Below, piece by piece: positions 1-10,467 of a stretch of DNA of 50,161 nucleotides. The stretch's first letter is position 1; each line of letters starts with the position of its first letter. The stretch comes from Bradyrhizobium forestalis (GTDB lineage Bacteria; Pseudomonadota; Alphaproteobacteria; Rhizobiales; Xanthobacteraceae): contig NZ_PGVG01000048.1 in assembly GCF_002795245.1 (NCBI RefSeq), forward strand, positions 1 through 50,161, written 5' to 3'. The position numbers and the translations under genes are program-made. The notes under the pieces are model-generated. The model made no database searches. It was given only the letters and a program-made list of their open reading frames with translations, and was not told the DNA's origin.

Positions 1-390
1 CCCAGTCGACCAGCTCGCAAATCCGCCTCAGCACCGGGCTCCCTTTTCCTCGCCGCGACACCAGCGCGTCCGCAAAACTCGGTTGCCCAACCTGTCGATA
101 TGCCATCCCGAGCCCCCTCCGAACCTAAGCCCTATGGAATCGCTGATTCGCCTTTGTGCAAAGCTCTCGCTTGCGGGAGAGGTCGCGCCGGAGGCGCGGG
201 TGAGGGCTCTCCCCTCTTGGGGAGTCTCTCTGTGGAGACACCCTCTCCCCAACCCTCTCCCGCAAGCGGGAGAGGGGGCGCACCTCCGTCGCAGGTGCCG
301 CCGATTCGATCTCGCGTCCCCGGCCTATCCCGGCCTGCCGCCGCTTGTCCACGGCGTGGTATCGTCATTGCGAGTGATTCGGGATCGCGC
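1..390. other. Non-coding leader before the yibQ-like gene
   Basis: No convincing gene is visible here. An open frame runs in phase from position 100 into the deacetylase gene, but it reads straight through a palindromic repeat (164-278) and has no family resemblance there, so I treat it as spurious. The first 160 bases hold no recognisable motif. A promoter for the downstream gene should lie between about 280 and 390, but I cannot point to a clear -35/-10 pair. Confidence 0.55.
164..278. repeat. Palindromic intergenic repeat, family A copy 1
   Basis: Two complementary arms, CTCTCGCTTGCGGGAGAGG at the left and CTCTCCCGCAAGCGGGAGAG at the right, bracket a centre containing 'GCGCCGGAGGCGCGGGTGAGGGCTCT' in pieces and 'CCCTCTCCCCAACC'. 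The same arms and centre recur at 40964-41180, 46123-46241 and, in diverged form, 28497-28636. It is a small non-coding repeat that could fold into a long hairpin. Confidence 0.85.
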
Positions 391-1626
391 ATGACTGAAA
401 CGGCCGATGATCTGAGCGCCCCGCTCGGACAGGACACGCCGCGCCGGAAACGCCGGCTGCGGCTACCGTTCACGGCCATGCAGCTGCTGGCCGTCCTGCT
501 CGGCCTGTTCCTCGTCACCTTTGCCGGCTTCGCCATCTTCAACAAGGACCCGCTCGGCGGCGAGCCGATGACGCGGATCGCGATCCGCGAGCCCAAGACG
601 ACGGACAAGACGACGGACAAGGCGACGGACGAGAAGCCGGCGGCCTCCGGCCACGGCCAGGAGAGCAAGCAGGACACCAAGGAAGCGCCGAAGCAGGCCG
701 CCCCCGGCGAGCAGAAGACCATCACCATGATCGACGGCTCGACCGGCGCGCGCCACGACGTGGTGATCGGCAGCGGCGATGCTGCGGACAAGGGCGAGGC
801 AGCGTCCGCCGCGCCGCCCGTCATGGCCGGGATCAATCCGAAGCTGCTGGAGAAATCGCGCTACGGCATGATCCCGGTGGTGGCCGACGGGCTGAAGCCG
901 TTCAACGTCTATGCGGCAGACGCCGACCGCGCCAAGGCCGCCAAGATGCCCGCGGTCGCGATCGTGATCGGCGGCCTCGGCGTCGGCGCCGCCAAGACCC
1001 TAGATGCCATCATGAAGCTGCCACCGGCGGTGACGCTGGCCTTCACGCCCTATGGCGCCGACCCCGGCAAGCTCGCCGAGCGGGCCCGCGCGCAGCGCCA
1101 CGAGATCTTCCTCCAGATCCCGATGGAGCCTTACGATTTCCCCGACAACGATCCGGGGCCGCAGACGCTGCTGACCTCGCTCAGCCCCGACCAGAACATG
1201 GACCGCCTGTACTGGCACCTGAGCCGGATGCAGGGCTATGCCGGCCTCACCAATTTCATGGGCGCCCGCTTCATCGCGACCGAGCCGGCGATGCAGCCGA
1301 TCATCCGCGAGGCGGCCAAGCGCGGCCTCGGCTTCTTCGACGACGGCTCCTCGCCCCGCAGCATCGCGCCCCAGGCCGCGGCGAATCAGGCGATGCCGTT
1401 CGGCAAGGGCGACATCGCGATCGACGTGGTGCCGACCCCGACCGAGATCGACCGCGCCCTGAACAAGCTCGAATCGACGGCGCGGGAGCGCGGCATCGCT
1501 GTCGGCACGGCGTCCGCCCTGCCCGTCTCGATCGAGCGCATCGGCGCCTGGACCAAGACATTGGGCGACCGAGGTATCCTTTTGGTGCCATTGACAACCG
1601 CGATGCTGAAATCAAAATCCAGCTAA
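391..1626 (+). CDS. Divergent polysaccharide deacetylase family protein (YibQ-like)
   Basis: This is a 411-residue protein of the divergent polysaccharide deacetylase (DUF610/YibQ) family, whose NodB-like barrel has lost the usual metal-dependent activity signature; the substrate is unknown, and family members usually sit with cell-wall genes. A short basic cytoplasmic N-terminus is followed by a hydrophobic span at about residues 26-46 (MQLLAVLLGLFLVTFAGF), then a Lys/Thr/Asp/Glu-rich low-complexity linker to about residue 125, and the barrel from about residue 186 (VAIVIGGLGVGAAKTLDAI) to the end. It is probably a periplasm-facing, membrane-anchored protein. I chose the ATG at 391 because everything upstream in the frame reads through a repeat. 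A putative RNA pyrophosphohydrolase gene follows. The family call is firm; the biochemical role is not. Confidence 0.85.
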   Translation: MTETADDLSAPLGQDTPRRKRRLRLPFTAMQLLAVLLGLFLVTFAGFAIFNKDPLGGEPMTRIAIREPKTTDKTTDKATDEKPAASGHGQESKQDTKEAPKQAAPGEQKTITMIDGSTGARHDVVIGSGDAADKGEAASAAPPVMAGINPKLLEKSRYGMIPVVADGLKPFNVYAADADRAKAAKMPAVAIVIGGLGVGAAKTLDAIMKLPPAVTLAFTPYGADPGKLAERARAQRHEIFLQIPMEPYDFPDNDPGPQTLLTSLSPDQNMDRLYWHLSRMQGYAGLTNFMGARFIATEPAMQPIIREAAKRGLGFFDDGSSPRSIAPQAAANQAMPFGKGDIAIDVVPTPTEIDRALNKLESTARERGIAVGTASALPVSIERIGAWTKTLGDRGILLVPLTTAMLKSKSS

Positions 1627-1701
1627 ATCAACAAATTGGTACGGCACGGCTCCCGCGGGGCCGGCATGCCTTCCAAAAAAGCAGGCGAGAGGTCTGGCGG
1701 A

Positions 1702-2208
1702 ATGGCGCGTTACGAGGATCTGCCCTACCGGACCTGCGTCGGTGTGATGCTGATCAATCCAAAGGGACTGGTGTTCATCGGCCGCCGCGCCGGCGGCATC
1801 GAGCATGTCGACGACGCCCATGTCTGGCAGATGCCGCAGGGCGGCGTCGATCCCGGCGAGGACACCTGGGAAGCGGCCAAGCGCGAGCTCTATGAGGAGA
1901 CCAGCGTGCGCTCGGTCGAGCGGCTCGGCGAAGTCCCGGACTGGCTGACTTACGACATTCCACGCACGGTTGCGGGGCGCGCCTGGAAGGGCCGTTATCG
2001 CGGCCAGCGCCAGAAATGGTACGCGGTGCGCTTCACCGGCAAGGACAGCGAGATCAATGTCGAAAAGCCCGGCGGTGGCGGCCACAAGGCGGAATTCGTG
2101 AGCTGGCGCTGGGAGCCGATGCAGAATCTGACCGGGCTGATCATCCCGTTCAAGCGCCCGGTCTATGAGCGCGTGGTGAAGGAATTTTCTGCGCTGGCGG
2201 ACGGATAA
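1702..2208 (+). CDS. rppH: RNA pyrophosphohydrolase (NUDIX), first paralogue
   Basis: A 168-residue NUDIX hydrolase of the RppH type, expected to remove pyrophosphate from the 5' end of triphosphorylated mRNA (or to hydrolyse diadenosine polyphosphates), so priming transcripts for decay. The family opening YRTCVGVMLINPKGLVFIGRR is followed by the NUDIX box GGVDPGEDTWEAAKRELYEE, which keeps the REL-x-EE acidic residues; Ser replaces the usual Gly after the box (TSV). The RppH-type GQRQKWYAVRF segment and a C-terminal VPF/IPFKRPVYE motif are present. The ATG at 1702 has GAGAGG upstream; an in-frame ATG at 1666 would add a 12-residue extension with no family support. A second, similar gene begins about 105 bases downstream. 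Confidence 0.85.
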   Translation: MARYEDLPYRTCVGVMLINPKGLVFIGRRAGGIEHVDDAHVWQMPQGGVDPGEDTWEAAKRELYEETSVRSVERLGEVPDWLTYDIPRTVAGRAWKGRYRGQRQKWYAVRFTGKDSEINVEKPGGGGHKAEFVSWRWEPMQNLTGLIIPFKRPVYERVVKEFSALADG

Positions 2209-2213
2209 TCCTT

Positions 2214-2294
2214 ATTGTCGTCCCGGGGCGATGCGCAGCATCGTGCCCGGGACCTCGAGATTCCGGGTTCGATGCTTCGCATCGCCCGGAATGA
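2214..2294. repeat. Intergenic repeat, family C copy 1
   Basis: The segment carries inverted arms: GTCCCGGGGCGATGCGCAGC with CATCGTGCCCGGGAC, and ATTCCGGG with CCCGGAAT, ending in AATGAC. A related element lies at 27121-27221. It occupies the gap between the two NUDIX genes and can be read in frame with the second one, which would give a false N-terminal extension. Confidence 0.75.
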
Positions 2295-2313
2295 CGCCGA
2301 GAGATATTTGCAA

Positions 2314-2814
2314 GTGACCAACGAAAAACCCTACCGCCCCAACGTGGGGATCGCGCTGTTCAACACCGATGGCCGTGTGCTGATCGGCCACCGCTTCAAG
2401 GGCGACGGTCCCGAGATCATCCTACCGGGCCTCGACTGGCAGATGCCGCAGGGCGGCGTCGACGAGGGCGAGAATTTGCGCGACGCGGCGATGCGCGAGC
2501 TCTGGGAGGAGACCAGCGTCGTCAGCGCCGAATTCCTTGGCGAGACCGACTGGCTCACCTATGAATTCCCTCCTTACGACGGCCCACAGACGCATCGCCT
2601 CGCGAAATTCCGCGGCCAGCGGCAAAAATGGTTCGCGCTGCGCTTCACCGGCAAGGATGACGAGATCGATCCGCTGACACCGCGCAACGGCCAGCCCGCA
2701 GAGTTCGACGCCTGGCGCTGGGAGCGCCTCGACCGCGTCGCCGACCTCGTGGTGCCGTTCCGACGTGAGGTCTACCGCGCCGTGGCGCGAGAGTTTGCGG
2801 CCCTCGCAAGCTGA
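2314..2814 (+). CDS. RNA pyrophosphohydrolase (NUDIX), second paralogue
   Basis: A 166-residue NUDIX protein closely resembling its upstream neighbour. It begins YRPNVGIALFNTDGRVLIGHR, carries the box GGVDEGENLRDAAMRELWEE with the same Ser-for-Gly change (TSV), then GQRQKWFALRF, and ends VPFRREVYRAVAREFAAL. The predicted role is the same: hydrolysis of 5'-triphosphate RNA ends or dinucleoside polyphosphates. I chose the GTG at 2314 because the longer frame reads back through a repeat and family similarity starts at TNEKPYRPN. Whether both paralogues act on RNA, or one has shifted to dinucleoside polyphosphates, cannot be told from sequence. This copy looks the more typical of rhizobial RppH in length. 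Confidence 0.85.
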   Translation: MTNEKPYRPNVGIALFNTDGRVLIGHRFKGDGPEIILPGLDWQMPQGGVDEGENLRDAAMRELWEETSVVSAEFLGETDWLTYEFPPYDGPQTHRLAKFRGQRQKWFALRFTGKDDEIDPLTPRNGQPAEFDAWRWERLDRVADLVVPFRREVYRAVAREFAALAS

Positions 2815-2825
2815 AACTGCGAAAA

Positions 2826-2858
2826 CAACCCCATGCACAGTAGAGATGGGGTTGAAAT
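2826..2858 (-). terminator. Stem-loop terminator between convergent genes
   Basis: CAACCCCAT (2826-2834) pairs perfectly with ATGGGGTTG (2846-2854) across an 11-base loop. On the minus strand the stem is followed by TTTTCG, so it fits a terminator for the cyclase gene that ends at 2895. It may also stop the NUDIX gene from the other side. Confidence 0.65.
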
Positions 2859-2894
2859 CATGAGAGAATTTTCGCCGCCAAAGCGCGGCACGCC

Positions 2895-4544
2895 CTAATT
2901 GATCGGTCCAACCGTGAATGGGCCGATGGCGATGACGTGGCAGTCGCTGTCGCGTTTGGCGCAGTCGGCGAGCGCGGAGGTGACGGCGGCCTGCTCGTCG
3001 GCGGCTTTGAGGCCGAGACCGGGACGGCCCGCGGTGCCGACGGCGACGGCGTTCCAGCCCATGGCGTCGCTGAGCTTGCGCACGACCTCGCCGCGCGCGT
3101 CGGCCACGATCGAGGCGTTGGCGGCGGCGTTGAAGAAGCCGGTGATCCTGAACAAGGTCGGGATCGGCACGACGAAATTGTCGTCGATCGCGACGACCAG
3201 GCAGGCAACGCCGGCGATCGCGCCGCACGATTCCAGTGATCGCCGCGCCGCATCGTCGGCGGACGCGGCGCCCAGCACCATGAAATATTGTCCGCCCGGC
3301 CCGAGCGCGACCGAGCGCGATTTCGCCGCCGGCACGAACATGTTCTCGAGCCGGACCTTTTGCGGATCGCGCACGATCGGAAAATCCTTCGACGCGAAGG
3401 TCCGCTCGGTCATGGCATCGTGCCGCACCCAAGGCTGTGGCGGCATCGGCGGCTTGCCGTGCGTGTAGACGACGTTGTTGCCGACTGCATAGAGCTCGCA
3501 GCGCCGCGGCGATTGCGCGGCATCGGCACGCTTCTGGCACTGCTCGAGCGCCATGCTGCGCGCGGCCTCCTCGTTCGGCTGGTTCAATGCCGAGCCGGTA
3601 AAGCCGCCGACATTGAGCGCGAAAGCCTTGTAGTCGCCGGCCGCGGAATAGTCGCCGGCCAGGAAGTTGCGAACGCGCTCGTTGATGAAGGGCACGCTGT
3701 CGGCTGCAAGCTTGCCTGTCATCGGCGCCGCGGATGGTGACGGCGCGGGCATCGGCGCCATCGCGGCGCCGGTGTTCGATGGAGCCATCGGCGCCTTTGC
3801 GACCTGGGTGGGCGTCGGACTCGGCGTTGCGCTCGGCACGGCAATCGGTGGCGCGGCCAGCTTCGATGCGGCAGTCGCGGTCTGCTTGAGCTTGGTGTTG
3901 TAGAGAAAGCCGGTGACGACGATGCCGACGATCGAGACCACCGCGACCACCAGCGGCCACATCCACACCGGCGCCGTGGCCACCTTGGAGGCCGCCTTCT
4001 TCACCTGCGGCTTGGAATAGCTGCGGTCCTCGCGCCGCATCGCCACCATATAGGCGTGCACCGGCGTCGGGATGTTCTTGACCTCCTGCGCGCCGATGTC
4101 GGCGAACTGGACCGAGAGCTTGTTGGCAACCTGCTCATGCACCGCGCGGGAGACGCAGATGCCGCCGACCTCGGCAAGGCCTTCCAGACGCGCGGCGATG
4201 TTGACGCCGTCCCCTAACAGATCGCCGTCGCGCTCGACGACGTCGCCGATGGTGATGCCGATGCGGAACGACATCTGCCGGCTCGGCGGGTAGGCCATGT
4301 TGCGGGTCCGCAAAGACTCCTGGATGTCGATCGCGCAGCGCACTGCATCCACCGCGCTCGGAAATTCCGCGAGCACGGCATCGCCCGCCGTGTTGAAGAT
4401 GCGCCCGCCGGCCTTGGCGATGAAATCGTCGACGACCTCGCGATAGGAGGCGAGACGCCGCAGCGTCTCCTCTTCGTCTTCCGCGACCAGCCTCGAATAC
4501 CCGGCAATATCGGCTGCGAAAATCGCCGCGATCTTGCGTTTCAT
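2895..4544 (-). CDS. Class III adenylate/guanylate cyclase with periplasmic Cys-pair repeats
   Basis: A 549-residue protein with an N-terminal class III nucleotide cyclase domain (about residues 3-165). The metal-binding Asp residues are D12 (AADIAGYSRL) and D55 (NTAGDAVLAEF), and the transition-state Asn and Arg are N115 and R119 (GDGVNIAARLE). The position usually holding the substrate-selecting Lys is Asn 51, so ATP versus GTP preference is unclear. A single membrane span lies at about 193-214 (WMWPLVVAVVSIVGIVVTGF), then a Pro/Ala/Ser-rich linker (232-275), then a tail with three Cys pairs (336/349, 440/448, 528/535). The catalytic domain would be cytoplasmic and the tail periplasmic. The ATG at 4544 starts right at the family's opening MKRKIAAIFAADIAGYSRL. 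It lies downstream of, and is transcribed away from, the atp operon end on the same strand. Confidence 0.85.
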   Translation of the reverse strand: MKRKIAAIFAADIAGYSRLVAEDEEETLRRLASYREVVDDFIAKAGGRIFNTAGDAVLAEFPSAVDAVRCAIDIQESLRTRNMAYPPSRQMSFRIGITIGDVVERDGDLLGDGVNIAARLEGLAEVGGICVSRAVHEQVANKLSVQFADIGAQEVKNIPTPVHAYMVAMRREDRSYSKPQVKKAASKVATAPVWMWPLVVAVVSIVGIVVTGFLYNTKLKQTATAASKLAAPPIAVPSATPSPTPTQVAKAPMAPSNTGAAMAPMPAPSPSAAPMTGKLAADSVPFINERVRNFLAGDYSAAGDYKAFALNVGGFTGSALNQPNEEAARSMALEQCQKRADAAQSPRRCELYAVGNNVVYTHGKPPMPPQPWVRHDAMTERTFASKDFPIVRDPQKVRLENMFVPAAKSRSVALGPGGQYFMVLGAASADDAARRSLESCGAIAGVACLVVAIDDNFVVPIPTLFRITGFFNAAANASIVADARGEVVRKLSDAMGWNAVAVGTAGRPGLGLKAADEQAAVTSALADCAKRDSDCHVIAIGPFTVGPIN

Positions 4545-4670
4545 CTGCCACCGGCCCCCGGAACAAATCCGCGGGCGCAGAATGCCGCTATCTCCGGCGC
4601 GGTGCAACAAAGTTTCAGCGCCCGCCACGGTGGTGACGAGCGCTGAACTTGTTCAGGAATTTTGAGCTTG

Positions 4671-4696
4671 AGCCCCGGAGCGGCCGCGCCGGGGCT
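4671..4696 (-). terminator. Stem-loop at the end of the atp operon
   Basis: AGCCCCGG (4671-4678) pairs with CCGGGGCT (4689-4696), directly abutting the atpC stop codon. No clear T-run follows on the minus strand, so it may terminate weakly or simply protect the mRNA 3' end. Confidence 0.4.
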
Positions 4697-5103
4697 TAGT
4701 GCATAGCCGTGGAGCTGAGCTGCTGCTGGATGCTCTTGAAGTGGTCGAGCCGCTCGATGGCCTGATCGAGCTCGTCGCCTTCGTGCTCCTTCAGCCCCTC
4801 TTCCATCTCGGCGATGGTCTCGGCGAACTGTGCACGATCGAGCTCCTCCAGCGAGGTCGCGACGTCGGCGAGAACGGTCAGGCCCCTCTCCGAGACTTCG
4901 GCGAGGCCGCCGAGCACGATGATCTTCTCGTGGCGGCCAGCGGTGGTGATGGTGAGGATGCCGGGCCGGATCGCAGCCACGACCGGCGCATGTCCCGCCA
5001 GCACGCCGAAATCGCCCTCGACGCCGGGGATGTCGACCTGATCGACCTCACCCGAGAAGGCGAGCTTTTCCGGAGAGACGAGATCGAAGTGGAAGGTGGC
5101 CAT
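4696..5103 (-). CDS. atpC: F1F0 ATP synthase subunit epsilon
   Basis: A 135-residue epsilon subunit, part of the F1 central stalk that couples gamma rotation to catalysis and inhibits ATP hydrolysis. The N-terminal beta-sandwich is clear: FHFDLVSPEKLAFSGEVDQV, then VDIPGVEGDFGVLAGHAPVV. A two-helix tail rich in Glu/Asp follows (about 85-135). The ATG at 5103 (MATFHFD) matches the family; a longer frame adds only seven residues. It is the last gene of atpHAGDC and is separated from atpD by 116 bases filled almost entirely by a palindromic repeat, which could set its level below that of atpD. Confidence 0.96.
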   Translation of the reverse strand: MATFHFDLVSPEKLAFSGEVDQVDIPGVEGDFGVLAGHAPVVAAIRPGILTITTAGRHEKIIVLGGLAEVSERGLTVLADVATSLEELDRAQFAETIAEMEEGLKEHEGDELDQAIERLDHFKSIQQQLSSTAMH

Positions 5104-5125
5104 GGGTGTTTCCGTTCTCTTCACT

Positions 5126-5210
5126 TGTCACCCGCGGGCTTGACCCGCGGGTCCATCCATCGAACGATTTTCGTTTTTCGATGGATTGCCGGGTCAAGCC
5201 CGGCAATGAC
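5126..5210. repeat. Palindromic intergenic repeat, family B copy 1 (atpD-atpC gap)
   Basis: TGTCACCCGCGGG...CCCGCGGGT and GATTGCCGGG...CCCGGCAATGAC form two hairpins bracketing an inverted TCCATCGAA/TTCGATGGA pair. The pattern of two terminal hairpins ending in (A)TGAC recurs at 15704-15804, 19974-20072, 34480-34598, 43559-43661 and 47531-47632. Confidence 0.8.
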
Positions 5211-5219
5211 GAGCAGTGC

Positions 5220-6662
<1,443 letters not shown>

Positions 6663-6696
6663 TTACTGTCTCCTTCGATCCGAATTTCGTGTCCGG

Positions 6697-7572
6697 TCAG
6701 ACTGCTTCTGCGCCGGAGATGATTTCGATGAGTTCCTTGGTGATCTGAGCCTGACGCGTGCGGTTGTAGACCAGCGTCTGCTTGCGGATCATTTCGCCGG
6801 CGTTGCGGGTGGCGTTGTCCATCGCCGACATCTGCGCGCCGTAGAACGAAGCGTTGTTCTCGAGCAGGGCGCGGAAGATCTGCACCGCGAGATTGCGCGG
6901 CAACAGGCGCGCGAGGATCTCGTCCTCCTCCGGCTCGTATTCGTAGGAGGTCGCGCTGCCGTTCGCACCGCCCTCCTCGACAACCAGCGGGATGATCTGC
7001 TGGGCGGTCGGGACCTGCGCGATCACCGACTTGAAGCGCGAATAGAACAATGTGCAGACGTCGAACTCGCCGGCGTCGAAACGCGCCAGCACCTTCTTGG
7101 CGATGTCCTCGGCATTGACAAAGCCGAGCTGACGCACGCTGCGCAGGTCGAGATGCTCGACGATCTGTTTGTCGAACTGACGGCGGAGCTGCTCATAGCC
7201 CTTGCGGCCGACGCAGAAGAACTTCACGTCCTTGCCCTGCGCGATCAGCGCCTGGGCGTGCTCGCGGGCGAGGCGCACGATCGAGGAGTTGAAGGCGCCG
7301 GACAGGCCGCGCTCGCCGGTGCAGACCAGCAGCAGGTGCACCTGGTCCCTTCCGGTGCCGGCCAACAGCGGCGGCGCGCCCGGCGAGCCCGCCGCGGCGC
7401 TGGCGATGTTGGAGATCACCGCGCTCATCTTGTCGGCATAGGGACGCGCCGCTTCCGCGGCGGTCTGCGCGCGGCGCAGCTTCGAGGCCGCGACCATCTG
7501 CATGGCCTTGGTGATCTTTTGCGTCGCCTTGGTGGAGGCGATGCGGACGCGCATGTCTTTAAGTGACGCCAT
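6697..7572 (-). CDS. atpG: F1F0 ATP synthase subunit gamma
   Basis: A 291-residue gamma subunit, the rotating central shaft of F1. The conserved N-terminal helix MASLKDMRVRIASTKATQKITKAMQMVAA and the C-terminal helix containing MDNATRNAGEMI and YNRTRQAQITKELIEI are both present, as is the family's SSGLCGAFN-like segment (here GERGLSGAFNSSI). Length is normal. It sits between atpA and atpD on the same strand; the gap to atpA is about 146 bases, longer than the others, with no recognisable gene. Confidence 0.97.
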   Translation of the reverse strand: MASLKDMRVRIASTKATQKITKAMQMVAASKLRRAQTAAEAARPYADKMSAVISNIASAAAGSPGAPPLLAGTGRDQVHLLLVCTGERGLSGAFNSSIVRLAREHAQALIAQGKDVKFFCVGRKGYEQLRRQFDKQIVEHLDLRSVRQLGFVNAEDIAKKVLARFDAGEFDVCTLFYSRFKSVIAQVPTAQQIIPLVVEEGGANGSATSYEYEPEEDEILARLLPRNLAVQIFRALLENNASFYGAQMSAMDNATRNAGEMIRKQTLVYNRTRQAQITKELIEIISGAEAV

Positions 7573-7718
7573 TCTTCGTTCACCCCGGCGGTTCGACGCA
7601 ATGTCGGACCGCTAGCCTGTCCCTATCGCAATGCCCGGCCGGGCGCCGGGCAAGCTTGATATTATTTTGCTCCTCGCGAAGCGGCCATGGCCGGAAGCCC
7701 GGCCATGAAAGCTCTTAC

Positions 7719-9247
<1,529 letters not shown>

Positions 9248-9248
<1 letters not shown>

Positions 9249-9808
9249 CAGCCTGCCTCTTTCATCGCGTGCTTGATCGAATTGAGTTTGGTGCGAAGCG
9301 AACCATCCACCATGCGGCTGCCCAGCTTGACGACGAGGCCACCGATGATCGAGCGATCGACTTTCACGTTCAGCGCGACGTCCTTGCCGGTCACCGACTT
9401 CAGGGCAACCTTGAGGGCGTCGAGATTCTTGTCCGAGAGCGCTTCCGCCACGGTGACGTCGGCCGTCGTCTCGCCCTTGAACTTGGCAACAAGGGCGAGA
9501 TAGGCGCGAATGACGTCAGACACCGCGAACAGGCGGCGATTGGCCGTCAGCACTTTCAGGAAATTGCCGGAGATCCCGGCGATACCGGCCTTGGCCAGCA
9601 CGGCCGAGAGGGCCTTGGACTGGGCGTCGGCGGCAAACACCGGGCTGCGGACGAGGCGCTTCAGATCGGCGCTCTCGGCCAGCAAGGCCTCGAATTTTTC
9701 GAGATCGGCTTTGACCTCGTCGACCACTTTCTGGTCGCGGGCCAGTTCAAACAAGGCCGTTGCATAACGGCCGGACACACCTGAAACGGACGTATCTTCT
9801 GCAGCCAC
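9248..9808 (-). CDS. atpH: F1F0 ATP synthase subunit delta
   Basis: A 186-residue delta subunit (OSCP-like), which clamps the peripheral stalk to the top of F1. The N-terminal helical domain includes VSGRYATALFELARDQKVVD, and the C-terminal part holds the expected VDRSIIGGLVVKLGSRMVDGSLRTKL signature in pieces. I chose the GTG at 9808, giving MAAEDTSVSGVSGRYA; the longer frame upstream (to 9859) adds a basic, Cys-containing stretch unlike the family. It is the promoter-proximal gene of the operon. The F0 genes are not in this window, as usual for alphaproteobacteria, where F0 and F1 genes are split. Confidence 0.94.
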
Positions 9809-10270
9809 AGACGCGCTCTTTTTGCTGTCAAACTCGCAAGGGAAAAACCGTCGCCACAAAGCGGCGCCTAGCGATCCAAGCCCTTGGAATTCAAGCGGGA
9901 CTTCGATTTTCGGCCGACACGGGAGGTGCCGGGTCCGTTAAAATCGCGGCTTTGCTAACATAGCAGGCGCGCACGTGCAACATGACGCCAAATTAAAGGC
10001 ACGAGGTTCTGTCGCCAGTTCGTCGCAGCCAACAAGGCCGCAACGACAACGATGACGAGTTGGGACCGGCGACCTCCCACGCCGCGGAAAATTGCTGCGT
10101 GCCTTGCCGCGGACCCGCCATTGGTTCCTGCCCTCAGCGCATAGCGGCCATGAACACGGATCGCTGAGGCGTGAATTCGACCGCACCAGTTCCACACGCT
10201 GAATACTTACCCAATTCTAAACGATCGAGGCGATGACTTCGTTTTACAGTATTAGCAAGTAATCATGAGG

Positions 10271-10285
10271 TTAACTAATCGTTAA
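10271..10285. promoter_or_regulatory. Candidate CtrA binding site (TTAA-N7-TTAA)
   Basis: TTAACTAATCGTTAA matches the alphaproteobacterial CtrA consensus TTAA-N7-TTAA exactly, in an AT-rich stretch 183 bases before the start of the rlpA-like septal-ring/cell-wall gene. CtrA is the cell-cycle master regulator that often controls division and envelope genes. That it acts here is inference from the motif. Confidence 0.5.
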
Positions 10286-10430
10286 AGCCGAAGCTTACGG
10301 GACATCGGCCGAATATCGCGCACCGGTAACAAGATATTTCATGACGACACATTCCGGATTTACTGCCCAATTCACGCCTCATTGGGAATCGAAACGCCAA
10401 CCCGCTCTCAAACTGATAGGGGCTCCACTA

Positions 10431-10444
10431 GCCACATATGTGGC
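10431..10444. promoter_or_regulatory. Perfect 14-base palindrome before the rlpA-like gene
   Basis: GCCACATATGTGGC is a perfect dyad ending 23 bases before the start codon. Its position near a likely transcription start or in the 5' leader suits an operator for a dimeric regulator, but no regulator can be named. Confidence 0.4.
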
Positions 10445-10467
10445 AATACTAGCTTAGGGACCACTAA

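Larger units (their letters stand above)
9809..10467. other. Divergent regulatory region between atpHAGDC and the rlpA-like gene
   Basis: No gene is supported in these 659 bases. The two open frames on the minus strand at about 9938-10197 are shadows of each other with no family resemblance. The half nearest the rlpA-like gene (10200-10467) is clearly more AT-rich than the surroundings and carries a CtrA-like box (10271-10285) and a palindrome (10431-10444). The promoter of the atp operon should lie in the left half, but I cannot name a convincing -35/-10 pair. Confidence 0.6.

Noticed and set aside
2422..3966. 514-codon minus-strand frame crossing the cyclase tail and the second NUDIX gene
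   Set aside because: It is an out-of-frame reading of one gene and the antisense of another, with an Arg-rich composition and no domains.
9938..10197. Two minus-strand frames of about 80 codons upstream of the atp operon
   Set aside because: They overlap in different phases, lack a ribosome binding site, and resemble no known protein. A leader peptide cannot be excluded but nothing supports one.
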